NCBI GenBank assembly: GCA_012517755.1
Contig: JAAYUH010000085.1
Location: 1 to 15,892, forward strand
Direction of reading: 5' to 3'
DNA length: 15,892 nucleotides
DNA from: a bacterium
Lineage (GTDB): Bacteria; Caldisericota; Caldisericia; B22-G15
In this document: piece after piece, positions 6,824 through 15,468 of the stretch
Layout of the letters: each line of letters starts with the position of its first letter
Position numbering within the stretch: the first letter of the stretch is position 1
Notes under the pieces: model-generated
Told to the model about the DNA's origin: nothing
The model's input: the letters and a program-made list of their open reading frames with translations, nothing else
Databases searched by the model: none
Program-made: the position numbers and the translations under genes

Positions 6824-8042
6824 TTCTCTTCTCCTTCAATCTGAAAATGGTTAATCCAATTGAATAGAAAATAATTGTCATTAAAATTAAGATGGATGAA
6901 TGTGGAATGATATCTTTTACACTTCCATTCTCAAATATTAATTTAAAAAATCCATCAATTGCCCATCTATTCGGGGTAAATTTACTTATAGCATTTAACC
7001 AGTTTGGGAAGATAAATATTGGCCACATTGATCCTCCAACAAATCCAAGAATCATTGAAATTGTTGAACCTATTGAACCAATTTGACTTTCAGATTTCAT
7101 AAGAGAAGCAAGAAGTATAGAGAAACCAGAAAAACATAAAACTGAAGAAAATACCATAATGATAAGACCAAAAAAAGAGTTACCCCAACTAACTCCATAG
7201 AAAAATTTTGTTATCAAAATTATCAATATAAATTGAGTTAAAGTTAAAAGAAAAATTCCAAATACTTTTCCTGAAAATATAGAATTCTCTTTTACTGGCA
7301 TTATGGATAATCTTTGATAAGTTCCTTTTCTTTTTTCTTCAAAAATTGATTCTGTTCCACTATTTGCTGCGAAAAGAAGATACATAACTCCCATACCGAC
7401 TGCATAATAATCCATCGCAACTATTCCTCTTGTTTCTTCGCCCTTCTCATTAACTAACTTTACTCCAATTTTTGAATTGATATTTTCTATATCATTTGAC
7501 CAGTGATAAATAAGTGTATTTAAATCCTCTTGTTTAATTAAATTTTCCTTAATAAGAGTTTTTGACGTAATTTCTATAACAGTACTTCTTTTTAAAACCT
7601 CAAGAACAAAAGAATCAACAATATTTTTTATAACACCTGATTTAGTTGTCTGTTCAGGATCTGCTAAAATTAAAATTTTATCCTCTTTGCTACTAACAAT
7701 ATTTTTTGTAAAATTCTCATTAATCACTATACCTGCTGCATATTTACCTTTTTCAATACTATCCTTTAACTCGTTCTCATCATTAAGAAAAAATAAGTTT
7801 ATGAATTTTGATAACTCTTCTGATTTTAATACATCGTTGATTAGAATATCTGAAATATAGTCATTATCTAAATTAACAACTGCAGTATCAATAATAAATG
7901 GTTTTGATGTCATTATTGGTTGAAAAACTAGGCCAAGTACAAAAATTAAAATAAGAGGCATCAATAAAATCATAATAAAAGCATTAAAATCTCTACTTCT
8001 TATCTTAAGGTCTTTTAAACCAATAAGAAATACTTTTTTCAA
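6816..8042 (-). CDS. ABC-2 type export permease, first subunit
   Basis: 408 residues. It starts at TTG 8042, two bases after the ATPase stop, with AAGGGA seven bases upstream. The N-terminus (KKVFLIGLKDLKIRSRDFNA followed by a helix rich in Ile and Leu) is the usual beginning of these permeases, so TTG is preferred to later ATGs. A loop domain of about 165 residues follows, then the C-terminal helices with GGSMWPIFIFPNWLNAISKF at a position matching its paralogue. Two different permeases with one ATPase is the arrangement of linearmycin-resistance (LnrLMN) type systems, which export amphipathic or lipid-like toxins. That substrate class is only suggested by resemblance. Confidence 0.9.
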   Translation of the reverse strand: MKKVFLIGLKDLKIRSRDFNAFIMILLMPLILIFVLGLVFQPIMTSKPFIIDTAVVNLDNDYISDILINDVLKSEELSKFINLFFLNDENELKDSIEKGKYAAGIVINENFTKNIVSSKEDKILILADPEQTTKSGVIKNIVDSFVLEVLKRSTVIEITSKTLIKENLIKQEDLNTLIYHWSNDIENINSKIGVKLVNEKGEETRGIVAMDYYAVGMGVMYLLFAANSGTESIFEEKRKGTYQRLSIMPVKENSIFSGKVFGIFLLTLTQFILIILITKFFYGVSWGNSFFGLIIMVFSSVLCFSGFSILLASLMKSESQIGSIGSTISMILGFVGGSMWPIFIFPNWLNAISKFTPNRWAIDGFFKLIFENGSVKDIIPHSSILILMTIIFYSIGLTIFRLKEKRNV

Positions 8043-8044
8043 AT

Positions 8045-8983
8045 TTATTCCCTTAAAGTTTTACCAGTTAAACTCAAAAATAGTGTCTCAAGATCTGGTT
8101 CTTTTATCTCAACTGATTTAACCCTTATACCCTCATCCCACAAAATTTTTGTAACTTCAGGAAGAATTTTTCTTCCCTGTAAAGTTAGAACTTCTAAACT
8201 TTTTTCAAATATATTTATCTTATCAACTTCTTGAATTTTAGAAATTTTATATTTTATATCCTCTTTTATATCATTTATAGTTGAAAAAATTATTTTATCT
8301 TTTTCTCCAACAAGAATTCTAAGTTCATTTAAACTTCCAAGGGCAATTATTTTGCCCAAATCCATTATTGCAATAGTTTTACATAAAAATTCAACCTCTT
8401 CCATATAGTGACTTGTGTATAATATAGTTAAACCATTACTATTTAAGTTTTTTAATGTCTCGAGAATATTTATTCTACTTTGTGGATCAACACCAACAGT
8501 TGGCTCATCAAGAATGAGTAACTCTGGTGATGCAAGTAATCCAACTGCAATATTGATTCTTCTTTTCATTCCACCAGAATATTTTTTTATTAAATCGTTC
8601 TGTCTATCTTTTAAACTAACAATCTCCAAAACCTTATCGACTCTACTTTTTAAATCTTTTCCATAAAATCCATACATCTGACCCCAGAAAATCAAATTTT
8701 CTTTTGCAGTAAGAGTTGGATATAAAGCAATATCCTGCGGAACAACACCAATTCTTTTCTTAACATCTAAACTTTTGGATAAAATAGAATAACCACAGAT
8801 AATTGCATCACCATCTGTTGGTTTTATTAAACAGGAAAGCATCGACACAGTTGTTGTTTTTCCTGCACCATTTGGACCTAAAAGACCAAATATTTCACCT
8901 TTCTTTATTGAAAAATTTATCTTATCAACTGCACACTCTTTTCCATAAAACTTAGTTAAATTTTTAGTTTCAACAACATTCAT
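8045..8983 (-). CDS. ABC transporter ATP-binding protein of the ABC-2 exporter
   Basis: 312 residues with all nucleotide-binding motifs: Walker A GPNGAGKT (36-43), Q-loop Gln83, signature YSGGMKR (135-141), Walker B LLILDE (155-160), H-loop His192. The YSGGMKRRINIAVGLL and EPTVGVDPQSR stretches are characteristic of the LnrL/daunorubicin-resistance group. Residues from about 215 form the C-terminal extension (DUF4162-like) typical of these ATPases. The start has TGGAG five bases upstream. It is the first gene of the exporter, 34 nt after the DUF2007 gene, so it may be co-transcribed with the housekeeping genes upstream. No regulator or two-component pair accompanies it. Confidence 0.93.
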   Translation of the reverse strand: MNVVETKNLTKFYGKECAVDKINFSIKKGEIFGLLGPNGAGKTTTVSMLSCLIKPTDGDAIICGYSILSKSLDVKKRIGVVPQDIALYPTLTAKENLIFWGQMYGFYGKDLKSRVDKVLEIVSLKDRQNDLIKKYSGGMKRRINIAVGLLASPELLILDEPTVGVDPQSRINILETLKNLNSNGLTILYTSHYMEEVEFLCKTIAIMDLGKIIALGSLNELRILVGEKDKIIFSTINDIKEDIKYKISKIQEVDKINIFEKSLEVLTLQGRKILPEVTKILWDEGIRVKSVEIKEPDLETLFLSLTGKTLRE

Positions 8984-9017
8984 AAAATCTCCAGATTTTT
9001 AGATAAGGAATTTTATA

Positions 9018-9233
9018 TTATTGATCATTTTCGAAATTTTCTAATAGATCTTTTGCAAGTTCAATTTTTTCCTCTTCTACAAAAAGATCTCTTGGTCCTG
9101 AACTTCCAAAATATGGATTGTCAAACCATTTTGTTCTTTTAATAACAACTGGAATCCCCTCTTTCTCAAGAAAGTCTTTGATTACTTCTGCAAGAAAAAG
9201 ATTTTCAACAGTTACTAATTTTTTTAGATTCAT
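9018..9233 (-). CDS. DUF2007-family small protein
   Basis: 71 residues in the DUF2007 pattern (a 'putative signal transducing protein' family): K-LVTVENLFLAEVIKDFLE, then EGIPVVIK, a Gly-Ser loop (GSSG), and LFVEEEKIELAKDLLENFE. The fold is expected to resemble a small ferredoxin-like alpha/beta domain that is often fused or adjacent to unrelated genes. Its role is not known. The ATG overlaps the trpS TGA (ATGA), so translation is probably coupled. Confidence 0.8.
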   Translation of the reverse strand: MNLKKLVTVENLFLAEVIKDFLEKEGIPVVIKRTKWFDNPYFGSSGPRDLFVEEEKIELAKDLLENFENDQ

Positions 9234-10213
9234 TTATAATTTAACCCCATTAATTTTTTAACTTCCTCTATTGTCTCTTTTGTAAATTTTTCTGCCTTTT
9301 TATTTCCCTCTCTCAATATATCCCAAATAGTATCTTTATCTTTTTCAAGTTCAGTCTTCTTCTCTCTATAATCCTCAAACATATTATATATTTTCAAAGC
9401 AATCTCCTTTTTACATTGAACACAACCTCTCTCTCCATTCTGACACTCTTTTTTTACATTTTCCTCATTCTTTTTATCAAAATACCCGTAATAGGTAAAA
9501 ACAGAACAAATATCGGGATGACCTGGATCATTTTTCCTTATTTTTGAAGGATCTGTGACCATCTGTGAAATTTTTTCAATCATAATCTCTTTACTATCTG
9601 ATAAATTTATTTGATTGTTTAATGATTTGCTCATCTTTTTTCCATCTGTCCCATAAATTATTGGAGTTTCGGTAAAAATCGGTTCTGGTTCAGGAAAATA
9701 TTCTCCATAAATATAGTTAAATCTTCTTGCTAACTCTCTTGCAAACTCAAGGTGAGGTAACTGATCTTTTCCTACTGGAACATATTCGCCTTTAACTATT
9801 AAAATATCAGCACTTTGAAGAACAGGATATCCAAGAAGACCATAACCAACATTCTCTTTCAAATCTAAATCTCTAATCATTTCTTTTACAGTAGGGTTTC
9901 TCTCAAGCCATGGCATTGGTACAATCATTGAAAAAATAAGATGAAGAATAGGTATTTCTATCATACTCGATTGCAAATATATTGGCGATCTATTGTAATC
10001 AAGACCCATAGAAAACCAATCAAGAGCCATTTCGTAAATATTATTTCTTATCTCTTTTGATGCTTCAAATTTTGTTGTTAAAGCATGATAGTCAGCAATA
10101 AAATAGAAACATTCATATTCATCTTGAAGTTCAATCCAATTTTTCAAAGCTCCAAAATAGTTTCCTAAATGAAGTTTTCCTGTTGGTCTCATTCCAGATG
10201 CAATTCTTTTCAT
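9230..10213 (-). CDS. trpS: Tryptophanyl-tRNA synthetase with a four-cysteine signature
   Basis: Charges tRNA-Trp in the cytoplasm. 327 residues, the usual bacterial length. Class I motifs: TGKLHLGN (11-18, HIGH equivalent) and KMSKS (193-197). The specificity region is typical (YPVLQSADIL at 129-138, VGKDQ at 147-151). A cysteine motif C236-x20-C257-x6-C264-x2-C267 follows KMSKS. It closely resembles the C-x22-C-x6-C-x2-C motif of Thermotoga maritima TrpRS, which binds a [4Fe-4S] cluster near the anticodon-binding region. A cluster here is therefore likely and would fit an anaerobic host. ATG 10213 shares its A with the lysS stop (TAATG), with AGGAGG five bases upstream. Confidence 0.96.
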   Translation of the reverse strand: MKRIASGMRPTGKLHLGNYFGALKNWIELQDEYECFYFIADYHALTTKFEASKEIRNNIYEMALDWFSMGLDYNRSPIYLQSSMIEIPILHLIFSMIVPMPWLERNPTVKEMIRDLDLKENVGYGLLGYPVLQSADILIVKGEYVPVGKDQLPHLEFARELARRFNYIYGEYFPEPEPIFTETPIIYGTDGKKMSKSLNNQINLSDSKEIMIEKISQMVTDPSKIRKNDPGHPDICSVFTYYGYFDKKNEENVKKECQNGERGCVQCKKEIALKIYNMFEDYREKKTELEKDKDTIWDILREGNKKAEKFTKETIEEVKKLMGLNYK

Positions 10214-11670
10214 TAATCCTCCTCTTTGCTTCTCAATTGAGGAAATAAAATCACTTCTCTAATTGAATCTTTATCTGTTAATATCATAGTTAATCTATCA
10301 ATTCCTATTCCAAGCCCACCAGTAGGAGGCATACCATATTCAAGTGCCTCAATATAATCAGAATCAAAATAGTGTGATTCTTCATCACCTTTTTCCTTTT
10401 CTTTGACTTCATTTAAAAATCTTTCTTTTTGATCTAATGGATCATTCAACTCTGAAAAGGCATTTGCAATTTCAATTCCTTTAATAAATATTTCAAATCT
10501 TTCAACCCATTTTTCATCATCTCTTTTCTTTTTTGCAAGTGGTGACATCTCAATTGGAAAATCATAAACAATAGTAGGATTTAAAAAATCTTTTTCAACT
10601 TTTTCTTTGAATATTTCATCTATTATATTCTTAAAAGTAGGTTTTCTTGTTAGTTCTATATTTTCTTTTTTTAAAAAATCAAGAGAAAAATCTATATCCC
10701 TGAATCTATCAAAATTTTCTTTTGTTTTTTCTTCAAAAATTTCTTTAAAAGAGACTCTTTTAAATGGTGGTTCAAAATTTATCTCATCTTCTCCATTTTT
10801 TGTAATATATGAGTTATCTATAGAAAATACAACAGACGATAAAAGATTTTCAGTTAAAACCATAATATCTTTATAATCTGCATAAGCAAGATAAAGTTCA
10901 AGCATTGTAAATTCTGGATTATGTATTGTTGAAATTCCTTCATTTCTAAAATTCCTATTAATTTCATAAACTTTTTCAAAGCCACCAACTATCAATCTTT
11001 TAAGATAAAGTTCTGGGGCAATCCTTAAATATAAATTCTGATTTAAAGCATTATGAAAAGTTATAAAAGGTTTTGCAGTTGCACCACCTGGAATTGGCTG
11101 AAGCATAGGAGTTTCAACTTCAATAAAGCCCAAACTGTTTAAATAATCTCTAATAGTTTTTATTATTAAACTTCTTTTAACAAAGATATTAATAACATCT
11201 GGATTTGCAATTAAATCCAGATATCTTTTTCTGTATCTAACTTCAACATCTTTGATTCCATGATATTTTTCAGGAAGAGGGGAGAGTGACTTTGTTAATA
11301 AATATAATTTTTTAGCATCAACAGTTATCTCTCCTGTATGAGTTTTAAAAACCGTTCCCATAATTCCAATAAAATCACCAGTATCAATAAATTTTTTAAA
11401 AAATTCATAATTTTCTTCTCCAAGATTATTTATACTTAAATAAATTTGAAGATTGCCAGTAAAATCTCTAATTGTTATAAAACTTGCTTTTCCATGGAAT
11501 CTTTCTAAGATAACTCTTCCAGAAACTTTAACCTCTTTATCTTGAAGTTCATTAAAACCATTTTTTATTTCAATTGATGTATGTGTTCTATCAAATTTAT
11601 ATTCAAATGGACTATAACCTTTTTCTCTTAATTCTTTTAATTTCTGTAATCTAATTTCCTTTTCTTCCAT
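10213..11670 (-). CDS. lysS: Lysyl-tRNA synthetase, class II
   Basis: 485 residues, normal for bacterial class II LysRS. An N-terminal anticodon-binding OB-fold lies at about 46-125 (VKVSGRV and SFITIRDFTGNLQIYL). Motif 1 is FIEVETPML (182-190). Motif 2 runs over about 214-262 (LRIAPELYLKRLIVGGFEKV, then FRNEG, then HNPEFTMLELY). Motif 3 is GLGIGIDRLTMIL (452-464). It sits between greA and trpS with 2-nt and 1-nt junctions. Its ATG lacks a strong Shine-Dalgarno, which suggests re-initiation after greA. The greA-lysS order is common in bacteria. Confidence 0.97.
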   Translation of the reverse strand: MEEKEIRLQKLKELREKGYSPFEYKFDRTHTSIEIKNGFNELQDKEVKVSGRVILERFHGKASFITIRDFTGNLQIYLSINNLGEENYEFFKKFIDTGDFIGIMGTVFKTHTGEITVDAKKLYLLTKSLSPLPEKYHGIKDVEVRYRKRYLDLIANPDVINIFVKRSLIIKTIRDYLNSLGFIEVETPMLQPIPGGATAKPFITFHNALNQNLYLRIAPELYLKRLIVGGFEKVYEINRNFRNEGISTIHNPEFTMLELYLAYADYKDIMVLTENLLSSVVFSIDNSYITKNGEDEINFEPPFKRVSFKEIFEEKTKENFDRFRDIDFSLDFLKKENIELTRKPTFKNIIDEIFKEKVEKDFLNPTIVYDFPIEMSPLAKKKRDDEKWVERFEIFIKGIEIANAFSELNDPLDQKERFLNEVKEKEKGDEESHYFDSDYIEALEYGMPPTGGLGIGIDRLTMILTDKDSIREVILFPQLRSKEED

Positions 11671-11672
11671 AT

Positions 11673-12203
11673 TTATTTCTCAATATTCAATACTTTTATC
11701 AAAATTTCTCCTTTAGGTGTCTTAACTTTAACAACGTCGCCCTTTCTTTTTCCAAGAATAGCTTCGCCTATTGGAGATTCATTTGATATTTTATTTTGTT
11801 CAGGATCACCTTCAACAGAACTAACAATCATAAATTCACTTACTTCTTCACTTTTATCACTTAAATTTTTTATTAAAATTTTGACCTTACTTCCAATGCC
11901 TACAGCAACTTTTGAAATTTTTTCAGTATCGATAACAATTGCTTTTGATAAAAGATCCTCAAGTTCCATTATTTTACTTTCAATCAGAGCCTGCTCTTTC
12001 TTTGTCTCTTCATATTCAGCATTTTCAGTTAATTCACCAAAAGATTGAACTGCATTTTCAAGTTTTTCAGCAATTTCAGGTCTTTTAACATTTTTGTAAT
12101 ACTCAAGTTCATCTTCAAGTTTTTTTAAACCATCTTTTGTTAAATATACCTTATCGCTTTTTGGTTTTATAACCTTTTCATCTTTGTCGCTTTTACTTAC
12201 CAT
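11673..12203 (-). CDS. greA: Transcription elongation factor GreA with a Lys-rich N-terminal extension
   Basis: Rescues backtracked RNA polymerase by stimulating transcript cleavage. I start it at ATG 12203 (176 residues) because GGAGGA lies six to seven bases upstream, between this gene and its upstream neighbour. A TTG at 12224 would add seven residues and overlap that neighbour. The family normally begins near VYLTKDGLKKLEDEL, so about 18 residues (MVSKSDKDEKV...) are extra, rich in Lys and Asp. An N-terminal coiled coil is followed by the C-terminal FKBP-like domain (SPIGEAILGKRKGDVVKVKTP). The coiled-coil tip reads GELTENAEY where most GreA proteins have GDL.ENAEY, so the first acidic tip residue is Glu instead of Asp. 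Confidence 0.93.
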   Translation of the reverse strand: MVSKSDKDEKVIKPKSDKVYLTKDGLKKLEDELEYYKNVKRPEIAEKLENAVQSFGELTENAEYEETKKEQALIESKIMELEDLLSKAIVIDTEKISKVAVGIGSKVKILIKNLSDKSEEVSEFMIVSSVEGDPEQNKISNESPIGEAILGKRKGDVVKVKTPKGEILIKVLNIEK

Positions 12204-12213
12204 CTTTTCCTCC

Positions 12214-13110
12214 TTATAATTCAATAATATCTGGCTTAATATTCAATTCATCAATTAATCTATAATAATCTTCTTCTTTTAATTCATCTGGCCTTTTTTC
12301 AGTATATGCACAAATTAGAGCCTCCATAACATTTGTTCCAAAAGTTCTTCCATCAAATTCTGGTGTAGTTGTAACAACTAACTTAACACCTCTCTTTTTC
12401 AAAAATTCTCTATCTTCTAATGTTGTTGTATTTGTAAAAATTATTTTACCAGATAAATCTTCGGGCATATGTCTTTTCATATACAAAAAATCTCCAGCGA
12501 TTACATCTGCCCATTTATAATATTTTTCATATTTTGGAATAACCTCTTCTTGAGATTTCCCTGTTGGATACAACCATTCATACGGTAAATTTCTTGCTAT
12601 TGGTACAACTATTGAAGCAATAAAAAGAAATGATTTATGACTATAAATTGGTATTGGAATCCCTAATGAAAACATCAAATCTCCAAATAAAGTTTTACAA
12701 CCAACCTCAACAAATCCTTCAGCAGAACCATACCTACTTACTCCTGAAATTATAAGAACCTTTGTGTTTTTATCTATTAAACCTCTGTCTCTCATAAAAA
12801 AAACTGTCTTTTTTTCAAGTGTATCTTTGAGATATTGACCATCACAAACTGGAGTTATTTTTGCGTATTGAATAAGCTTCTCTATAGATTTAAGTGTCGT
12901 TCTTCTTTTTCCTACACTTATATATAAATCTGCACCTCCAAGTCCAAAAGCATCTACCTTTCCATCAAGTTCTTTAAAAAGTTCTATCATCTTTTCCTGA
13001 CTTCCATCTGTTCCTATTCTTTCTAAAATAAATTTTTCTCCAAGTATTTCAACTTCAACCTTTTTATCTCTTTTAGATGAACCAAGGCTTATGCTAACAA
13101 CCCTTTTCAT
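12214..13110 (-). CDS. Conserved 'quinate 5-dehydrogenase'-type protein of unproven function
   Basis: 298 residues resembling a family from anaerobic Firmicutes and relatives that databases often name quinate 5-dehydrogenase. Family-like stretches: RVVSISLGSSKRDK (3-16), ERIGTDG (30-36), DAFGLGGADLYI (53-64), KVLIISGVSRYGSAEGF (117-133, a nucleotide-binding-like Gly-rich turn), FGDLMFSLGIPIPI (142-155), EWLYPTG (178-184), and a C-terminal TTTPEFDGRTFGTNVMEAL. It lacks the layout I expect of AroE/YdiB shikimate dehydrogenases, and no shikimate or quinate genes are nearby, so the name may be wrong. ATG 13110 has GAGG six bases upstream. It lies between dus and greA in the packed gene run, which suggests a housekeeping or stress-linked role (inference). 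Confidence 0.8.
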   Translation of the reverse strand: MKRVVSISLGSSKRDKKVEVEILGEKFILERIGTDGSQEKMIELFKELDGKVDAFGLGGADLYISVGKRRTTLKSIEKLIQYAKITPVCDGQYLKDTLEKKTVFFMRDRGLIDKNTKVLIISGVSRYGSAEGFVEVGCKTLFGDLMFSLGIPIPIYSHKSFLFIASIVVPIARNLPYEWLYPTGKSQEEVIPKYEKYYKWADVIAGDFLYMKRHMPEDLSGKIIFTNTTTLEDREFLKKRGVKLVVTTTPEFDGRTFGTNVMEALICAYTEKRPDELKEEDYYRLIDELNIKPDIIEL

Positions 13111-13126
13111 ACACCACCTCTTTTAA

Positions 13127-14077
13127 TTATAAAAATCTAAAATTGGTTAACAAATTTAATAATTCTTTTATTGATTTTACTCCATTTAACAATTTATTCA
13201 ACTTATTTATACCTGGATACCCTTTAAGATAATGTGGAATATGTATTTTCATCTGCTTTATTGCATATTGTTCACCGTATAGATTAACTAATATATTAAA
13301 ATGCTCTTTGACAGTTTCAATTTTTTTATCCAATGACACTTTTAATGGTAATTTTCCAGTAAGTAGATAATTCTTAATCTCTGAAAAAATCCATGGATTT
13401 CCTATTGCTTTTCTACCAATCATAATTCCATCACAATTAGTCTCTTTAAAAACCCTTTTTGCATCTAAATGATTTTTTACTTCTCCACTATGAATTATTG
13501 GAATTTTTGTTCTACTTTTTAAATTTTTTGTTAAATTTATATCAACATCTCCATAAAATTTATCAGTAACACTTCTCGGATGAATAGTTAAATATGAAAC
13601 ACCAAACTCTTCACATATCTCACCAATTTTTTCAAAACTATTATCTCCTTTTTTAAAGCCACTCCTAATTTTAACACTCACTGGAACATTACTAACTTTT
13701 ATAACTCTATCTATAATTCTTTTTATTGTTTCAACATCTTTCAATAAAAATCCACCAGATTCACTATTCAAAATTTTATTAGAGGGACAAGAAAAATTTA
13801 TATCAATGATATCTGCAAAGTTGTTTAAAATTAAGGTTGCTTTTTCAAATAGTTCTTCATCTTTTCCAAAAATTTGTATTGCTATAGGCCTTTCTTCATT
13901 TAATATTTTAAAATCAATTCTATTATTTTTTATAATATTATAAATTGAAATCATACCTGTATAAGTTATATCTGCACCATATTTTTTTGACAGAATTCTC
14001 ATACCATTATCAGAAAAATTTGAAAGTGGAGCAAGAATTAAAAATGGGTATGATATATCTATATTTTTTAACTTCAT
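13127..14077 (-). CDS. tRNA-dihydrouridine synthase, DusB-like
   Basis: FMN-dependent reduction of uridines in tRNA. 316 residues. TIM-barrel start LAPLSNFSDNGMR (15-27). The INFSCPSNKI region carries Cys97 at the position of the catalytic cysteine. SVKIRSGF (134-141) and IHPRS (165-169, His166) are FMN/RNA-contacting positions. IHSGEV (195-200) and GIMIGRKAIGNPWIF (217-231) form the phosphate-binding part. The C-terminal helical domain (from about 240) contacts tRNA in known Dus enzymes. The motifs are slightly unusual (SCP instead of the common GCP, HSGEV instead of NGDI) but all key positions are filled. It starts 4 nt after coaX without a strong Shine-Dalgarno. The DusB subgroup is the best fit, but which U position it modifies cannot be told. 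Confidence 0.93.
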   Translation of the reverse strand: MKLKNIDISYPFLILAPLSNFSDNGMRILSKKYGADITYTGMISIYNIIKNNRIDFKILNEERPIAIQIFGKDEELFEKATLILNNFADIIDINFSCPSNKILNSESGGFLLKDVETIKRIIDRVIKVSNVPVSVKIRSGFKKGDNSFEKIGEICEEFGVSYLTIHPRSVTDKFYGDVDINLTKNLKSRTKIPIIHSGEVKNHLDAKRVFKETNCDGIMIGRKAIGNPWIFSEIKNYLLTGKLPLKVSLDKKIETVKEHFNILVNLYGEQYAIKQMKIHIPHYLKGYPGINKLNKLLNGVKSIKELLNLLTNFRFL

Positions 14078-14081
14078 CTAA

Positions 14082-14849
14082 CTATTTTTTATTCAAATCA
14101 TAAATCAGTTTTAAACCTTTTAAAACTAAATCTTTCTCGTATATATAATTAAAATTGATTAGAGGTAATACAAAATGTGATGCACCACCAGTTATTATGA
14201 CACTAACATTATCATTCAGATATTTTTTTATCTCTTCTACTACTTTTTCAACTATTCCACTCCATCCATACAAAAATCCTGATTGAATTGCATTAACTGT
14301 GTTTTTACCAATAGGAGATTCTGGAAGCGTAAGTTCAACTTTTGGAAGTTTAGCTGTTCTTGATATTAAAGATTCAAGAGATAATAAAATACCTGGTGCA
14401 ATTGCTCCACCAATGAATACACCTGATTTATTTATAACATCAAAGGTTGTTGCAGTTCCAAAATCAACAACAACTGTTGATCCTTTTGTTATCTCATAAC
14501 CCATTGAACTTCCAACAATTCTATCAATTCCAAGTTCACTTATATTATCAATTTCAATTTTTATTGGAAGCTTCATAGATAAATTCATAAATATTGGCTC
14601 TTTATTGAATATTTTTTCAATAGATTTCTCTATAATTGGATCGAGTGGGGGGACAACTGAAGAAATCACAACATCATCAATTTCCTCTTTTTTAATTCTA
14701 TCAAAATTTAGAAGTGAAATAATATCAAGGGCATATTCATCAGATGTTCTTAAAACTCTTGAAGACAATCTGTATGTTTTAATAATCTCATCTTCTTTTA
14801 AAATTCCCAAAACAATATTTGTGTTTCCAATGTCAATTGTTAATAACAT
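14082..14849 (-). CDS. coaX: Type III pantothenate kinase
   Basis: First step of coenzyme A synthesis: ATP-dependent phosphorylation of pantothenate. 255 residues, the family norm. ASKHA-fold motifs: DIGNTN (6-11) for phosphate binding, LGIDRI (106-111, where many homologues have GADR; Asp109 is the catalytic acid position), VVDFGTATTFDV (127-138, Asp129 at the monovalent-cation site), GGAIAPG (147-153) and ITGGAS (phosphate 2-like, C-terminal). ATG 14849 has AAGGAG eight bases upstream and lies 17 nt inside the end of the SLH gene, indicating coupled translation. Confidence 0.96.
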   Translation of the reverse strand: MLLTIDIGNTNIVLGILKEDEIIKTYRLSSRVLRTSDEYALDIISLLNFDRIKKEEIDDVVISSVVPPLDPIIEKSIEKIFNKEPIFMNLSMKLPIKIEIDNISELGIDRIVGSSMGYEITKGSTVVVDFGTATTFDVINKSGVFIGGAIAPGILLSLESLISRTAKLPKVELTLPESPIGKNTVNAIQSGFLYGWSGIVEKVVEEIKKYLNDNVSVIITGGASHFVLPLINFNYIYEKDLVLKGLKLIYDLNKK

Positions 14850-15468
14850 TTTCTTTACTCCTTAAATATTTTTCTATTAGCAAAAATGCATCACCTCTTG
14901 ACAATTTATCACTAAATTTAATTTTATCAGGAAAGTATCTATGCGAAACAGCAGTTACTATAATTATAGATTTTGCTTTGTTATCGAGTGGAAAAGATAT
15001 ATTTTCAATTTCACCTTTAAATGGTGATGCAATTATAATAAAATATAGTGCTTCATAAATGTCTAAAAAAAGAAATGGTTCAATTTTATCTTCTTTTATT
15101 TTGGTTAGATTTAAATACTCAATTAAATATGGATGAAACCATTTTTCTTGATAATCTATAAATTTTGTTTTATTTTGACTTTGGAAGCTTTTAAATAAAT
15201 TATTGAAAAATTTTTTAATTTTTTCAAAAAATGTTAAATCCTTTTCTTCTTTTTCAAACTTTAAGTTGCATCTTACTATTAACGTTAAAAACTCTGCTTC
15301 AGATATAGCCCAATCTAATTTAAAAGTTCCGTCTGGAAAACCTTTAACGATATTTTTTTCTATGAGATAATTAAGAGATGAAATATATTCATCTGGTATC
15401 TTTTCTTGAAATTTTAATCCTAAAGGAATTATAAGCAAAATTAGTAAAATCATTAACAACTTCTTCAT
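14833..15468 (-). CDS. Small secreted SLH-domain protein
   Basis: 211 residues. Residues 1-20 are a signal peptide or anchor (MKK then an Ile/Leu-rich core). Three SLH-like segments follow. The first (about 24-66: YISSLNYLIEKNIVKGFPDG, then ISEAEFLTLIVR) is clear. The second (about 103-147: FIDYQEKWFHPYLIEYL, then DIYEALYFII) and third (to about 203: YFPDKIKFSDKLSRGDAFLL) are diverged. SLH triplets normally attach proteins to pyruvylated secondary wall polymers or, in Thermotoga-like cells, to the outer envelope. This protein has little else, so it may be an envelope spacer or anchor, or a non-binding relic. It is the first gene of the packed run. Its ATG has only a weak AAAAG upstream. Confidence 0.8.
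   Translation of the reverse strand: MKKLLMILLILLIIPLGLKFQEKIPDEYISSLNYLIEKNIVKGFPDGTFKLDWAISEAEFLTLIVRCNLKFEKEEKDLTFFEKIKKFFNNLFKSFQSQNKTKFIDYQEKWFHPYLIEYLNLTKIKEDKIEPFLFLDIYEALYFIIIASPFKGEIENISFPLDNKAKSIIIVTAVSHRYFPDKIKFSDKLSRGDAFLLIEKYLRSKENVINN

Noticed and set aside
11673..12224. GreA start at TTG 12224
   Set aside because: It overlaps the upstream gene and has no Shine-Dalgarno. ATG 12203 has GGAGGA at ideal distance.
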